The notes: generated from the sequence alone by a model not told the origin. DNA of 64,000 nucleotides from JBHEBG01 sp046557915 (GCF_046557915.1 NZ_JBHEBG010000002.1:1-64000); one strand, 5' to 3'. Positions 26,188-35,396 are shown, counted from the first letter of the stretch. Made by a program: numbers and translations.

Positions 26188-27189
26188 TTACTTTTTTCTA
26201 TAAGCAGAAGGGGTTAATCCGGTTTTTTTCTTAAAGGCAACATTGAAAGAAGTGACGTTGCCAAAACCAGAATCATAGGCAATTGCAGCGATTTTTTCAT
26301 TTACGTATTTTGAATCTTTTAATAACAGTTTTGCTTTTTCAATACGATACTGATTTACAAATTCATAAAAATTTTGCTGGGTATTTTCATTTATAACTTG
26401 CGAAATTTCTCGGGCTTTCACATTTAATTTTTTAGAAACTACGTATAGTGTAAGACCCTCATCTAAAAAAGTATGTTCGGTTTCAAAGAGTTCTTGGACC
26501 TTTTGAAATAAAACTAATGAACGATTTCTATTTAATTTGGAGCTGCTATACTTCTGTAGGTTGAACTTATGGCGATTTAAGAATAGGTAACTGAAGGCAT
26601 AGATCAAAAAAGAATAAAATATAGGTCCAATAATATAGTATATGGTAAAATCAAAAAGATTTCCGACATAATGGAACCATATGAGTGTAGACCCAATTAA
26701 AATGTTACGATACCATTGTACGATACTCTTTGAAGCTTTCATGCGATTTTTATACAGATAAGACCAGGATAATTTTAGATAAACCAGAAAATGAAAAACT
26801 ATTATTCCATAGTTCCAAAAAGCTTCAAATCTCCCATTTCTTGGAACAAAGGGAACTAAAAAAAGAAATAATATAAAAGGGACGAAGTGAACGTAATCCC
26901 TTATGGAAAATAATCTGTTATTCTCGAAAAGCGTAATTCCATAAAACCACAATGAAGGAGCAGCAAATAAAATTCCTGAAATACCAATGTTGTTCTGCCA
27001 ATTCTCTAGAGGGATATAATAGTTCAATACAGATTTACCGATCCTTATTGTCAAACCTAATAAGAACAAAGCCAAAAATATATTGGATGCCTTATTTCCC
27101 TTTTTATGTGTCAACAAATAGAAGCTCAAAAAAAGACCTTGAGCTAAGCCTAGAGATGCTAAAATAAGAATGAGGCCAGTTGTCAGCAT
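26188..27189 (-). CDS. AraC-family regulator with membrane sensor domain
   Basis: 333 aa. Residues 1-205 contain about six hydrophobic segments (MLTTGLILILASLGLAQGLF; then others up to IIGPIFYSFLIYAFSYLFL). Residues 235-333 form the AraC double helix-turn-helix (VVSKKLNVKAREISQVINEN; IAAIAYDSGFGNVTSFNVAF). Membrane-embedded AraC regulators sense extracellular or membrane signals and act directly on promoters. The gene is separate from, but in line with, the flanking cargo genes. It is the obvious candidate to bind the shared motif, including one copy 112 bases upstream of its own start. Confidence 0.87.
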   Translation of the reverse strand: MLTTGLILILASLGLAQGLFLSFYLLTHKKGNKASNIFLALFLLGLTIRIGKSVLNYYIPLENWQNNIGISGILFAAPSLWFYGITLFENNRLFSIRDYVHFVPFILFLFLVPFVPRNGRFEAFWNYGIIVFHFLVYLKLSWSYLYKNRMKASKSIVQWYRNILIGSTLIWFHYVGNLFDFTIYYIIGPIFYSFLIYAFSYLFLNRHKFNLQKYSSSKLNRNRSLVLFQKVQELFETEHTFLDEGLTLYVVSKKLNVKAREISQVINENTQQNFYEFVNQYRIEKAKLLLKDSKYVNEKIAAIAYDSGFGNVTSFNVAFKKKTGLTPSAYRKK

Positions 27190-27300
27190 TTAAAGCATAT
27201 TAAGATTTCCCCTAAATATCATATTGGAGGTGTATATCATGGTTTCAATGTTTTGTTTGATATGTTTCCCCAAAATTCAATATTATCCATATAAGTTACC

Positions 27301-27320
27301 TTAAAGAACATGTTTCTTTG
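27301..27320 (-). promoter_or_regulatory. Shared operator-like motif, copy 2
   Basis: TTAAAGAACATGTTTCTTTG is a near-palindrome (AAAGAAcATGTTTCTTT) 112 bases upstream of the AraC-family start. It is identical over 20 bases to copy 3. Confidence 0.6.
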
Positions 27321-27339
27321 GATAAATGTTAGCCTTTAT

Positions 27340-28284
27340 TTATTTTTTAAGACTAAAAATACCATGGGCCTTTACCCAATGGACTTCTCCTTTGATTGCT
27401 CCCTTCCAGCCACTCTCTGGAGGGGCACTGTATCTTTTTGAAAAGAAAAAATACTTGTTATCTGGTGACATATACGGACAAAAATATATCCAATCTTCGA
27501 TAATCGACTCACCAAGATCAAAATAAATAGGTGTTTGCCATTTGTTGTTTTCTTTAAATGATACAGCAAATCCCCTTTCTTCAGTATAGGTGTTTCCAGT
27601 AATCAAGAAACTTTCATCGGGTGAGACATAGGTGCTGCGTTCGCTTTTTTTGGTATTTATTTCAGAACCAAGATTTATGGGTATATCAAATTCTCCATCT
27701 CCCAAATATTGGGCGCGATAAATATCTCGTTTGCCAAAACCGCCCGGACGGTCAGAGGTAAAATAGATGCTTCCATCAGCGACAACTACTGGATATGATT
27801 CCGCATAGTTATCTGTTGATATTGGGTATCCAACTCTGGAAGCTACTTGCCATTTACCTCCTACTTTTTGACTTCTAAAGATATCTGGTTTAGAATTTGC
27901 AGAACGATCCTTAGGACTAATTCCAAGAAAATACAATGTATTGCCATCCGCTGTAATTGATGGGTCAATTGCTACTGATTCATCATCTTGGTTGGAAAAC
28001 ATTTCAATTGATTCAGGTGTTGTCCAACTACCATCAGTTAGTTCGGAATGATGTAGAACAAATCTTCCATCAATAATTCGCGTAAAAAACAATTCAGTGT
28101 TAGAAGCATTAAACACAGTATTAATTTCTATAGCGTCTGTATTAACTACTGATGTGGCAAATAATTTAGGTTTGCTATCTGGTAGTTCTTGATCTAAATA
28201 AGAAATATTTGAGTTGATTGATTTACAACAATGTAAAACAAATGCTAGCCCAAGTATGGATAAGAAATAATACCCTTTGTTCAT
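27340..28284 (-). CDS. Lipoprotein with PD40-type beta-propeller repeats
   Basis: 314 aa. A signal peptide with lipobox-like Cys (GLAFVLHCC) is followed by propeller blades of the PD40/WD40-like type: NTELFFTRIIDGR, DGNTLYFLGISP, DGSIYFTSDRPGGFGKRDIYRA, DESFLITGNTY and DNKYFFFSKRY. Such proteins bind periplasmic or surface ligands. It lies in the leftward run starting with the esterase gene. Confidence 0.8.
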   Translation of the reverse strand: MNKGYYFLSILGLAFVLHCCKSINSNISYLDQELPDSKPKLFATSVVNTDAIEINTVFNASNTELFFTRIIDGRFVLHHSELTDGSWTTPESIEMFSNQDDESVAIDPSITADGNTLYFLGISPKDRSANSKPDIFRSQKVGGKWQVASRVGYPISTDNYAESYPVVVADGSIYFTSDRPGGFGKRDIYRAQYLGDGEFDIPINLGSEINTKKSERSTYVSPDESFLITGNTYTEERGFAVSFKENNKWQTPIYFDLGESIIEDWIYFCPYMSPDNKYFFFSKRYSAPPESGWKGAIKGEVHWVKAHGIFSLKK

Positions 28285-28360
28285 TGTTTAAACTTCTATA
28301 ATGTTTGGTAACAATTGGATGTGAGTCATATTGCAAGTTTATCTATTGTGTTTATTTTGC

Positions 28361-29167
28361 TCATGAATATCTTTTAGAAGTAAATGACTTATGAATTATT
28401 TTCCACTCCCCTTTTATTTTTAAAAGCAACATATAATCAATGGCTATTCGATCTCTATCTGGCATTAAAACCTCTATTTTGGCTATCGCTGCATCACCTT
28501 CATAGTCCACGGAAAGTACTTTACCAATACGGTTGTTTTTTTTGCCTAGTTTGAAATTGCTAATATATTTTTCCCCATCTATAATGCTCAGGGTATCATT
28601 TTTTATATAATATAGATTGAAACCTTTATGAAAAGCTTTATTTAATCTATTGGGCTCGCCATTTGACGTACCTTCAATATAATTAAGAAGTGTTTTATTG
28701 ATTAGATTAAATTCATTTTGCTTGTCAAGATTTTTATTCTGATTTTGCCTATGTGTTTTAAGGTTAATAATCTTGTGCATTATTCTCCATTCTTCCTTAA
28801 TTTTTAGAAGGAGTAGATAATCCGTAGCTACCATATTCCTTTCAGGAAAATAAACCTCAATCTTTGCTGTTGCAGCATCATTTTCAGTATCAATAGAAAT
28901 TACTTTCCCAATTCGATTATATTTTTTCCCCTTTTTCACCCTTGTTAAATAACCCTTACCATCGATTATTCTTAAAGTATCGCCGCTAATTAAATACAAA
29001 TTGAAATCCGATTGAAATGCATTTTTCACCAATTCTGGTTCTCCATTTGCCGTTCCCATTATATAATTTTGGAGAGTTTTATTGATTTGCTCAATCTCAG
29101 TTTGGGCACTTAATTTTAATCCTAAAATAGAATTAAATGCAAATAGTAAAATATAGATTTTTTTCAT
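28361..29167 (-). CDS. Tandem-duplicated NTF2-like (lumazine-binding-like) exported protein
   Basis: 268 aa with a signal peptide (MKKIYILLFAFNSILGLKLSAQ). Two domains of about 120 residues follow and are plainly paralogous: EIEQINKTLQNYIMGTANGEPE with NRIGKVISIDTENDAATAKIEV, and NEFNLINKTLLNYIEGTSNGEP with NRIGKVLSVDYEGDAAIAKIEV. Each ends in DYxLLLKIK.EW.I.HK. The family resembles the NTF2/Lumazine_bd_2 proteins, usually single-domain. This looks like an internal gene duplication. Function and ligand unknown. Confidence 0.8.
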   Translation of the reverse strand: MKKIYILLFAFNSILGLKLSAQTEIEQINKTLQNYIMGTANGEPELVKNAFQSDFNLYLISGDTLRIIDGKGYLTRVKKGKKYNRIGKVISIDTENDAATAKIEVYFPERNMVATDYLLLLKIKEEWRIMHKIINLKTHRQNQNKNLDKQNEFNLINKTLLNYIEGTSNGEPNRLNKAFHKGFNLYYIKNDTLSIIDGEKYISNFKLGKKNNRIGKVLSVDYEGDAAIAKIEVLMPDRDRIAIDYMLLLKIKGEWKIIHKSFTSKRYS

Positions 29168-29202
29168 GTTATACTGTGTTTAATAAACATGTATGGGTGC
29201 TA

Positions 29203-30126
29203 TTATTTTTGCTTCTTTAACCATACAGCTGATGACCCATTATTAATAATTTTTCTTACTGAAGAACCATCCCTGTTCATAATATAAGTACTCCAATAGT
29301 CATCCATTTTTGATTGAAAAATTAGTTCTGAGCCATTAGGTGACCAAGATGGATGAGAATCATCAACTTCACTAGAGGTTAATCGTTTTTGATTGGACCC
29401 ATCTATATTCATGCTATAAATTTCTTGATTACCATCTCTTTTGGACACAAAAGCTATTTGCTTGCCATTTGGTGAAACCTCAGGATGCCAATCTTCAGCA
29501 TCGTTATTGGTTAGTTGAATCATGTTGCTGCCATCTATATTGGCTATACTTATCTCACTTTTTTTATCTTTGGATTCTGAGTAAAAGACTATTCTACCAT
29601 CTGGTGTAAAACAAGGGCCTCCACCGCTTAGTGGTTTTATTTGAGTCTGTTCGCTTCCATCTGAATTCATGGCCCAGATTTCGTCATTCACTAGTCCGGT
29701 CGAATCTTTGTAATATCTTGCAAATACAATCTTTCTTCCATCAGGTGACCATGCAGGTGAACTATCCCATTTACCATCTGCATGAGTTAATCTCTTCCAA
29801 TTTGTACCATCATTATTTATTGTATGAATAGACCATGTCTTCTTGTCATCGTATTTTGCATAAAAAGCGATGCGTTTTCCGTCATGAGACCATGCTAAAT
29901 AGCCACCACCACTTTTAAGTGGATTTGTAATTTTAACTTTTGATGTACCTTCAATATTGGTTAAATATATTTCTCTTTTACTTGATTCACCTGAGACATT
30001 TGAAGCATAAGCAATTGTATGGGAAGTTGATTTAGATTTACTTCTTTCCTGACAAGAAATAGCAATGCCAATTAGGGAAGTTAAAATGAATAAGATTTTT
30101 ACATGATCCAATTTTTTAGTTCTCAC
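29203..30126 (-). CDS. TolB-like beta-propeller lipoprotein
   Basis: 307 aa with a GTG start at 30126 and lipobox Cys (LIGIAISC). Six blades carry the TolB/PD40 signature: AWSHDGKRIAFYAKYDD, AWSPDGRKIVFARYY, CFTPDGRIVFYSES, EVSPNGKQIAFVSKRDG and SWSPNGSELIFQS. TolB-like propellers link envelope proteins or bind sugars and peptides. It is 48 bases downstream of the esterase gene and 35 upstream of the duplicated NTF2 gene, so likely one operon. Confidence 0.84.
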   Translation of the reverse strand: MRTKKLDHVKILFILTSLIGIAISCQERSKSKSTSHTIAYASNVSGESSKREIYLTNIEGTSKVKITNPLKSGGGYLAWSHDGKRIAFYAKYDDKKTWSIHTINNDGTNWKRLTHADGKWDSSPAWSPDGRKIVFARYYKDSTGLVNDEIWAMNSDGSEQTQIKPLSGGGPCFTPDGRIVFYSESKDKKSEISIANIDGSNMIQLTNNDAEDWHPEVSPNGKQIAFVSKRDGNQEIYSMNIDGSNQKRLTSSEVDDSHPSWSPNGSELIFQSKMDDYWSTYIMNRDGSSVRKIINNGSSAVWLKKQK

Positions 30127-30174
30127 AGAATATTGGTTTTTAAAAGTTCATTACCAAGTTTAGCTTTATGGCCA

Positions 30175-31473
30175 TCAGTTTTGTTTATTGACTTTTTCTC
30201 TCCATTGATTTATTAGAGTTTGATACTCATTCCATTCAAGCTCATCTAAGTTTGATGATATTTTATATATTTTTTCCAACGCTGAAATTGCTTTGTCAAA
30301 CTGTTTATTTGCCTCATAGGCTTTTGCGAGTTCATTTAAGGCCAAAGTTGATTTTGGGGAATATTCAACCCAACGTTCGATAACTTCAATTGCCTCAGCA
30401 GCATTTCCCTGTTTTAGTAGATTTGGACCTATCCAACTTAATCTATTCACACTATTCCAGCGCTCTGCTCTTGGTAGTATTTTAAAACCATATTCTGTTG
30501 AAGACTTTTGAAAATGGTTATCTAAGTTTTCCATTGCTGTTCCCGGTTTTTCTATGATATCTCTATATTTCGCTGACCATCTTTCATTTGGAAACACCAT
30601 GTTTAGGGCTTCATGTAAAGCTGGTAAAGCCAAATCATAATGTCCTTCATTAGGAAATGTCTTAGAAATAAATTTGAAATTCGGAGAGCGATAGGAGGAT
30701 AGACGTTTTTCTAAAGATTCCAAATTGTCTTTAATTTTGTGGGAACCATTACGGTCATCCGAATCTGATGATGTCAGGTATAAATACTTATTGTTATACG
30801 GTGATTTATCCTTTTCGAATTGACTTATAAATACATCAATAAAACTTTCTCCGTCCTTATAACCCATTCCAAGAATATCGCCCGAAGCAATACCAATATA
30901 AACATCAAATAAATCGGTTTCTTTTGCAAATGCGTGTAATGGATATATCGATGTCGTGGAAAGTCCTAGTACCATTCTAAAATCATTAGCACGATAGTTT
31001 TCTTTTAAATAGAGAAATAATTCTTCTTTTAGATAGGCTGTAAAAGGGTCTGGATTTCCGCCAAATGGCAGTTGTTTCCAGTCTTTTGGCCAGAAATCAC
31101 TTCCGTTTGTATATAATTTGGGGATGTGTGCTCCATCGGTTAGACTAACTACAATAGTTTCCGGCATTCTCTCTACTGAGCTTAAATGTTTCACAACTCC
31201 CGAAACCATATGGAAAAACTCGTTCTCGAGCAACATTAGAACAGGATATGTATGCCGTTCGGATGATTTGTGAAAGCCTTCAGGAAGAAAAATATTGATG
31301 CTTTTATCCTCATTTAGAATTTTTGAATGAATTACATCCTGTTGGGCGTAGGTTAATGTGATTGATTGTTTCTTGTTTAAAATCGACTGGTTGCTCGTTT
31401 CCTTTTGTTGCGCATTTGAGTTAGAGAAATTAAGCAAGATACCAAGGGCTAAAAAGAATTTTAATAATTTCAT
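30175..31473 (-). CDS. Alpha/beta-hydrolase esterase with C-terminal TPR
   Basis: 432 aa with signal peptide (MKLLKFFLALGILLNFSNSNAQ). Residues about 40-270 look like the siderophore-esterase/IroE type hydrolase fold: YPVLMLLENEFFH, then the nucleophile elbow GLSTTS near residue 171, and a His in NEGHYDLALPALHE near 264. The usual GxSxG is altered (GLSTT). Residues about 335-415 form a TPR-like region (AIEVIERWVEYSPKSTLALNELAKAYE). It is probably a periplasmic esterase. It heads the operon that continues with TolB, NTF2 and PD40 genes, and has a copy of the shared motif 112 bases upstream. Confidence 0.78.
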   Translation of the reverse strand: MKLLKFFLALGILLNFSNSNAQQKETSNQSILNKKQSITLTYAQQDVIHSKILNEDKSINIFLPEGFHKSSERHTYPVLMLLENEFFHMVSGVVKHLSSVERMPETIVVSLTDGAHIPKLYTNGSDFWPKDWKQLPFGGNPDPFTAYLKEELFLYLKENYRANDFRMVLGLSTTSIYPLHAFAKETDLFDVYIGIASGDILGMGYKDGESFIDVFISQFEKDKSPYNNKYLYLTSSDSDDRNGSHKIKDNLESLEKRLSSYRSPNFKFISKTFPNEGHYDLALPALHEALNMVFPNERWSAKYRDIIEKPGTAMENLDNHFQKSSTEYGFKILPRAERWNSVNRLSWIGPNLLKQGNAAEAIEVIERWVEYSPKSTLALNELAKAYEANKQFDKAISALEKIYKISSNLDELEWNEYQTLINQWREKVNKQN

Positions 31474-31584
31474 TTATTTTAAGCTTTTCTGTTTGAAAAT
31501 AAATTGAGAACTATGTCGGAAACCGGTTCGCTTTTCTATAGGCAATCTCATTATCAAAACTCAATGTTTTACTAGAAAAATGAT

Positions 31585-31604
31585 TTAAAGAACATGTTTC
31601 TTTG
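31585..31604 (-). promoter_or_regulatory. Shared operator-like motif, copy 3
   Basis: TTAAAGAACATGTTTCTTTG is identical to copy 2 over 20 bases and is 112 bases upstream of the esterase start, the same distance as copy 2 from the araC start. Confidence 0.6.
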
Positions 31605-31682
31605 AACAAATTTTATTTGTCTACACACCCCTTAAAAGCACAAAAACTATTATCCGGTTATATTTTCGTCTTGACTCAATTC

Positions 31683-32390
31683 TTAATTGTTTGCTTTAAT
31701 GTTGATTCTGGCAAACACCAACTTTTCTATGGAATTGCTCTTGAGTAAAAGCCATATCATAAGTAAAATTTCACCATATGAAGTATAGTCTGAAAGTGTT
31801 GGTTTCAGTATGTTCGGATATACAAACAAGAAGATTGAATCCAACGTGTATCCAGCTCCTGCAAATAGTAACATAACTCCCAGGAATTTTGAGATTCGGG
31901 TATCCAATTTATAGATTAAGGCTCCAAGAGGAAAAAGCCATAATCCCCAAAAAATTACTGCAATGTGAGTGCCGTGATTGTGAATTGTAGAGAATAAATT
32001 TGTTAGGTTTAGGCTTTCTTCTATTGAGAAACTATCTATGCTATTTATCAATAACATAGCAAAATGATTAACTTCATTTAATACAGATACACCTGCACCA
32101 AATAGCATTAAGATCAGCATGGATAATGCCATTGTTTTGTTGATCTTCGATAGTAATCTGTATAGATAGATTACAAGTAGAATACTAACGATGTTCATAG
32201 CAAGAATGCTAACTATTCCAATCCGAAACAAAAATGGATTGTTATTAATATTTATGATTGTTTTTGCAATATCCCCTTCAATTTTTATTTGAGGCAGGGC
32301 GTACATAAGAGCATAAAGCCCTGTTATGGCGAGAATCAAGTAAGATAGCCCTGCAAATAATGCGTTTTTTTGTAATTTGATATTCGTCAT
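31683..32390 (-). CDS. DUF4386-type integral membrane protein
   Basis: 235 aa with about six hydrophobic helices (LFAGLSYLILAITGLYALMY; LAMNIVSILLVIYLY; MLILMLFGAGV; IAVIFWGLWLFPLGALIY; FLGVMLLFAGAGYTLD). It resembles the DUF4386 family, whose role is unknown. Its ATG overlaps the stop of the HTH regulator upstream by 4 bases, so the two are translationally coupled. A second family member is at 52474-53148. Confidence 0.8.
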   Translation of the reverse strand: MTNIKLQKNALFAGLSYLILAITGLYALMYALPQIKIEGDIAKTIININNNPFLFRIGIVSILAMNIVSILLVIYLYRLLSKINKTMALSMLILMLFGAGVSVLNEVNHFAMLLINSIDSFSIEESLNLTNLFSTIHNHGTHIAVIFWGLWLFPLGALIYKLDTRISKFLGVMLLFAGAGYTLDSIFLFVYPNILKPTLSDYTSYGEILLMIWLLLKSNSIEKLVFARINIKANN

Positions 32391-32608
32391 TCTATTTGTT
32401 TTTTATAAGTGAATACCTCTTCAAGAGGCTTATTAAAAATTCCAGCAATCTTAAAAGCCAATTCCAAAGAGGGAGAATATTTTCCTTTTTCAATAGCCAT
32501 TATTGTTTGTCTCGTAACCCCAACCTTTTCTGCCAATTGCTGCTGGGTCATTTCATTGGTAAGAAACCGTAATGTTCTAATGGTATTGGAGATGTTGGTG
32601 TCTTTCAT
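32387..32608 (-). CDS. XRE-family helix-turn-helix regulator (YozG-like)
   Basis: 73 aa, almost entirely an XRE HTH (TQQQLAEKVGVTRQTIMAIEKGKYSPSLELAFKIAGIF) followed by PLEEVF, the YozG-like ending. Small regulators of this type often control an adjacent membrane protein. It sits between a DUF2178-like membrane protein and the DUF4386 protein, with 1-base and overlapping junctions. Confidence 0.87.
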   Translation of the reverse strand: MKDTNISNTIRTLRFLTNEMTQQQLAEKVGVTRQTIMAIEKGKYSPSLELAFKIAGIFNKPLEEVFTYKKQIE

Positions 32609-32609
32609 T

Positions 32610-33056
32610 TTAAATACCTTTTCTTGTATAATAAAGTTCAGATAGATTTTGTACTATAAAGGAAGCGAATATTGAAAAGAAAAGTAGTTTGAACATGGTT
32701 GTAATGGATATTCCTAGAACAAGAAACCCCATCGTTGTTAAAAAGCATACCATAAAAGTGTTGTTAAAATTTCGGGTAGACCTTAGCTTTATCAGTTTGC
32801 CAAATTCGTCCGTAAGAAACTTTTCTTCCCTCTTTTTGGTAATGACTGAATTCAGTATGCTGTAGAACAGGTACAACACAATTCTCGAAAGAATCATTAC
32901 GGGCACCAATAATAGTATGGATGCTCCCCAAAAGGGTAGTTCTCCCATATCCGTCAACTTGCTGTTATAAACATTCAATAGAATTGCATAATAACCTAGA
33001 AACGTAATGGTATCAATAACCAAAAATATAATTGGCCGTTTTTCTTGTGTTGTCAT
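32610..33056 (-). CDS. Small membrane protein preceding the HTH regulator
   Basis: 148 aa with four hydrophobic segments (about 9-28, 42-64, 103-120, 124-138). It resembles the membrane proteins (DUF2178 or similar) that accompany YozG-like HTH regulators, and it is separated from that gene by one base. It might be a membrane partner or sensor; no further function can be read. Confidence 0.6.
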   Translation of the reverse strand: MTTQEKRPIIFLVIDTITFLGYYAILLNVYNSKLTDMGELPFWGASILLLVPVMILSRIVLYLFYSILNSVITKKREEKFLTDEFGKLIKLRSTRNFNNTFMVCFLTTMGFLVLGISITTMFKLLFFSIFASFIVQNLSELYYTRKGI

Positions 33057-33122
33057 ATGTGATTTTATTTAAAGGAATCGTATCCGTTGAACTTATGCAT
33101 TAATAATGTATGCTCCCACTTC

Positions 33123-33815
33123 TTAGGGTTTTGATTTTACAAACTCCCTCAAGTGCACAATTTCACTAGGAATTACCCATTTAGCCATCATGTTTATCAT
33201 CCACGCAGGAGGATTGCCGCCTGGATGAAACCGAAATGTACCCGATGCCATACAGCTATTGTGATCAATTTCTTTAAATCTCCAATCTCCTATGTCTACT
33301 GGCATTCTGACCACCTTATCGGTTGCCTCATATCCTGCTACATCTACCTGATGCCATTTTACTCCCATGGCCTTCCCCATTAGATCTTCATATAATGAAT
33401 ACCTTACCACTACATCTCTATCTTTTACAAAAGCACGGCCGTACATGTATGAGTAGAGTGTAAGTTCATTTTCCGTTTGTTCCAGAATTTTAAAGGTTCC
33501 AGTTGGTTTCCCCTTTCTAGAGAAGTAGAGACTTGAATCGGTAAACATCTCCATTGCGGTGCCTTGGGCTGTTTTCATGGAACTATTTACCTTTCCAACA
33601 ACTTTGAACTCATGCAATTTAGAACCTGAAACTTTCCTCTTGTAAAGACTCCAACCCTCTACCTTCTTCTTATTCCTCTTTTTCTTAATTAGTTTCCACT
33701 CATGATTGTCTGTTGCCTGATCTTGAGCAATGGACGCTGGGCAGAATGTTACAGCCATTATTGCTAAACATATTATCTTGATCCAATTCGATTTATTCGC
33801 CTTTGTTTTTTCCAT
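33123..33815 (-). CDS. START-domain (SRPBCC) exported protein
   Basis: 230 aa with signal peptide (IICLAIMAVTFCPASIAQ). The body resembles START/SRPBCC lipid-binding domains: GWSLYKRKVSGSKLHEFKVVGKV near 52-75, then DRDVVVRYSLYED and the closing WMINMMAKWVIPSEIVHLREFV. START domains bind lipids or sterols. A long inverted repeat lies just upstream of the start codon. Confidence 0.75.
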   Translation of the reverse strand: MEKTKANKSNWIKIICLAIMAVTFCPASIAQDQATDNHEWKLIKKKRNKKKVEGWSLYKRKVSGSKLHEFKVVGKVNSSMKTAQGTAMEMFTDSSLYFSRKGKPTGTFKILEQTENELTLYSYMYGRAFVKDRDVVVRYSLYEDLMGKAMGVKWHQVDVAGYEATDKVVRMPVDIGDWRFKEIDHNSCMASGTFRFHPGGNPPAWMINMMAKWVIPSEIVHLREFVKSKP

Positions 33816-33853
33816 GATTTTAATTACTCGATTTTATTTGATTGATATAAGGA

Positions 33854-33911
33854 GTTAAATATATTTTACACAAAGTAAAGTATTATATACTTATTGTAAA
33901 ATATATTTAAC
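33854..33911. repeat. 17-bp perfect inverted repeat, cruciform-like
   Basis: The arms GTTAAATATATTTTACA and TGTAAAATATATTTAAC flank a 24-base spacer that itself is partly palindromic (AGTAT/ATACT). It ends about 39 bases upstream of the START-domain start codon, so it could be an operator or an upstream structure. Confidence 0.6.
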
Positions 33912-34144
33912 ATTTATTTGCAAATAATCATCCATGATATATCAGTGTCAAAAAAGTAAAATGTGTTCTTGATTGCTGCTTGGGTGTTTAAAAATTGCCC
34001 ATGGTTATGACAGGTATATTATGTGTTTTAAATACTTAAACGCCAGTATAGCAACGTCTGTAGTCGATAAACAATATACTTGCACCTATATGCTGCCACA
34101 AAGTTTATTTGTTATTCAATCTTAAGAATAAATCTTGTGTTTCC

Positions 34145-34160
34145 TAAAACGGCCGTTTTA
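34145..34160. repeat. Perfect 16-bp palindrome downstream of the integrase
   Basis: TAAAACGGCCGTTTTA is its own reverse complement and contains an NF-like CGGCCG core. It lies about 100 bases past the integrase stop. It may be a terminator-like or regulatory site. Confidence 0.35.
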
Positions 34161-34262
34161 CAGCACCATTTTCCTTTTGCAATTTCCTCTGTCTAGAAGA
34201 GTTTTATTTACGGTCCTTTTTAGTATTCTCGTTAATTACCCTTTTATGGAACTCATTACACA

Positions 34263-35396
34263 TTAGAAATCCAGATTTAATTCGGGAATCAAATTCGCAG
34301 CTTCCTTCATTTTTTCATCAATTATCTTGGTATAGATTTCCGTAGTACGGATTTCACGATGTCCCAACCGTTTTGAGACAGTATAGATGTCGGCTCCATT
34401 TTCCAGTAACAACACAGCATTGGTATGTCTAGCACTATGGAAAGTAATATGCTTCGTGATTCCTGCTTTCATACACCATCTAAGAATCTCGGTATTATAG
34501 ACTGCACCATACTTAAGACCTCTAAAAACTCGGTCACTCTCATTGGTTCTATTTCCAAGTAAGGCCCTGGACTGCTCAGAAACATATAGGTATTCTAGTC
34601 CGTCGGTTTTCTTTTGCCTAAATATAATTCGTGAACCTGTATCCTCATCTCTAACCTCCGACCATCTTAATTTATCAATATCGCTCCATCGTAAACCAGT
34701 AAGACAGCTAAAAATAAAAGCATTCTTTAGTACAGGATATTTACATTCGGCTTGTGACATTGCCTGTAATTCTGAATAGGTAAGGTATTCCCTTGTAGAC
34801 TCACCTTGCTCAAAACCTTTAACTGACCGCAATACATTTTCTTCCAAATAGTTTTCGGTATAGGCTTCTCGTAAAGCTGCTTTAAATTTGTTGAAGTAGG
34901 TGTATTTAGAATTTTGGGATAGGGGAGTACCACTCTTGGTTTTGGCTTTGGTGTTTAGATATCGCTTAAACCCTTTGACAAAATCGGTATCAATATCCTT
35001 TAGTTGTTTATGGGCAGGACAATATTTTGCGATATGTTTTAGAGCTGCATCCCAATTGCCATAATTAGCTTTGGTTTCAAAGCGGTCTTCTTTAAGCTGC
35101 TCATAGTACTCTAAAAAAGTTAATTCTCCCTTCTTATCGTTTTTGATTTTGTATTTCCCTTGAATGTATTCAGCCTTTCTTATCGCCAGTATGCTTTCGG
35201 CCAATTGAAGCGTTTCTTTATTTTTTCTTTTTTCCTCTGCATTTGCAGGATTATCAAAAACATACTGTTTTAGGTATTCGAATTTTCGTAGATGCTTTTT
35301 AACCCCATTATTATCTATCCGATAACCATTATAGAATTCAAGAAACAAACTAGATTTTCCGTTTTTTAACTTTTTCTGCTTTAGATTGATTTTCAT
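34263..35396 (-). CDS. Tyrosine recombinase (phage-integrase family, SAM-like and arm-binding domains)
   Basis: 377 aa. The N-terminus fits the arm-binding domain of Bacteroidota integrases (KLKNGKSSLFLEFYNGYR). A SAM-like core-binding domain spans about 93-185. The catalytic residues are all seen: Arg236 (TGLRWSD), His320 and Arg323 (HSARHT), His346 (LGHREI) and Tyr355 (TTEIYTK). It is intact. Read leftwards, its 5' end faces mnmE, 192 bases away. It would integrate and excise the element whose cargo lies to its left. A degenerate relative is at 10790-11170. Confidence 0.93.
   Translation of the reverse strand: MKINLKQKKLKNGKSSLFLEFYNGYRIDNNGVKKHLRKFEYLKQYVFDNPANAEEKRKNKETLQLAESILAIRKAEYIQGKYKIKNDKKGELTFLEYYEQLKEDRFETKANYGNWDAALKHIAKYCPAHKQLKDIDTDFVKGFKRYLNTKAKTKSGTPLSQNSKYTYFNKFKAALREAYTENYLEENVLRSVKGFEQGESTREYLTYSELQAMSQAECKYPVLKNAFIFSCLTGLRWSDIDKLRWSEVRDEDTGSRIIFRQKKTDGLEYLYVSEQSRALLGNRTNESDRVFRGLKYGAVYNTEILRWCMKAGITKHITFHSARHTNAVLLLENGADIYTVSKRLGHREIRTTEIYTKIIDEKMKEAANLIPELNLDF

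Larger units (their letters stand above)
33816..34262. other. Non-coding region with a long inverted repeat and a palindrome
   Basis: 447 very AT-rich bases between the START-domain gene and the integrase 3' end. It contains the inverted repeat at 33854-33911 and the palindrome at 34145-34160. I see no gene. Confidence 0.5.
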
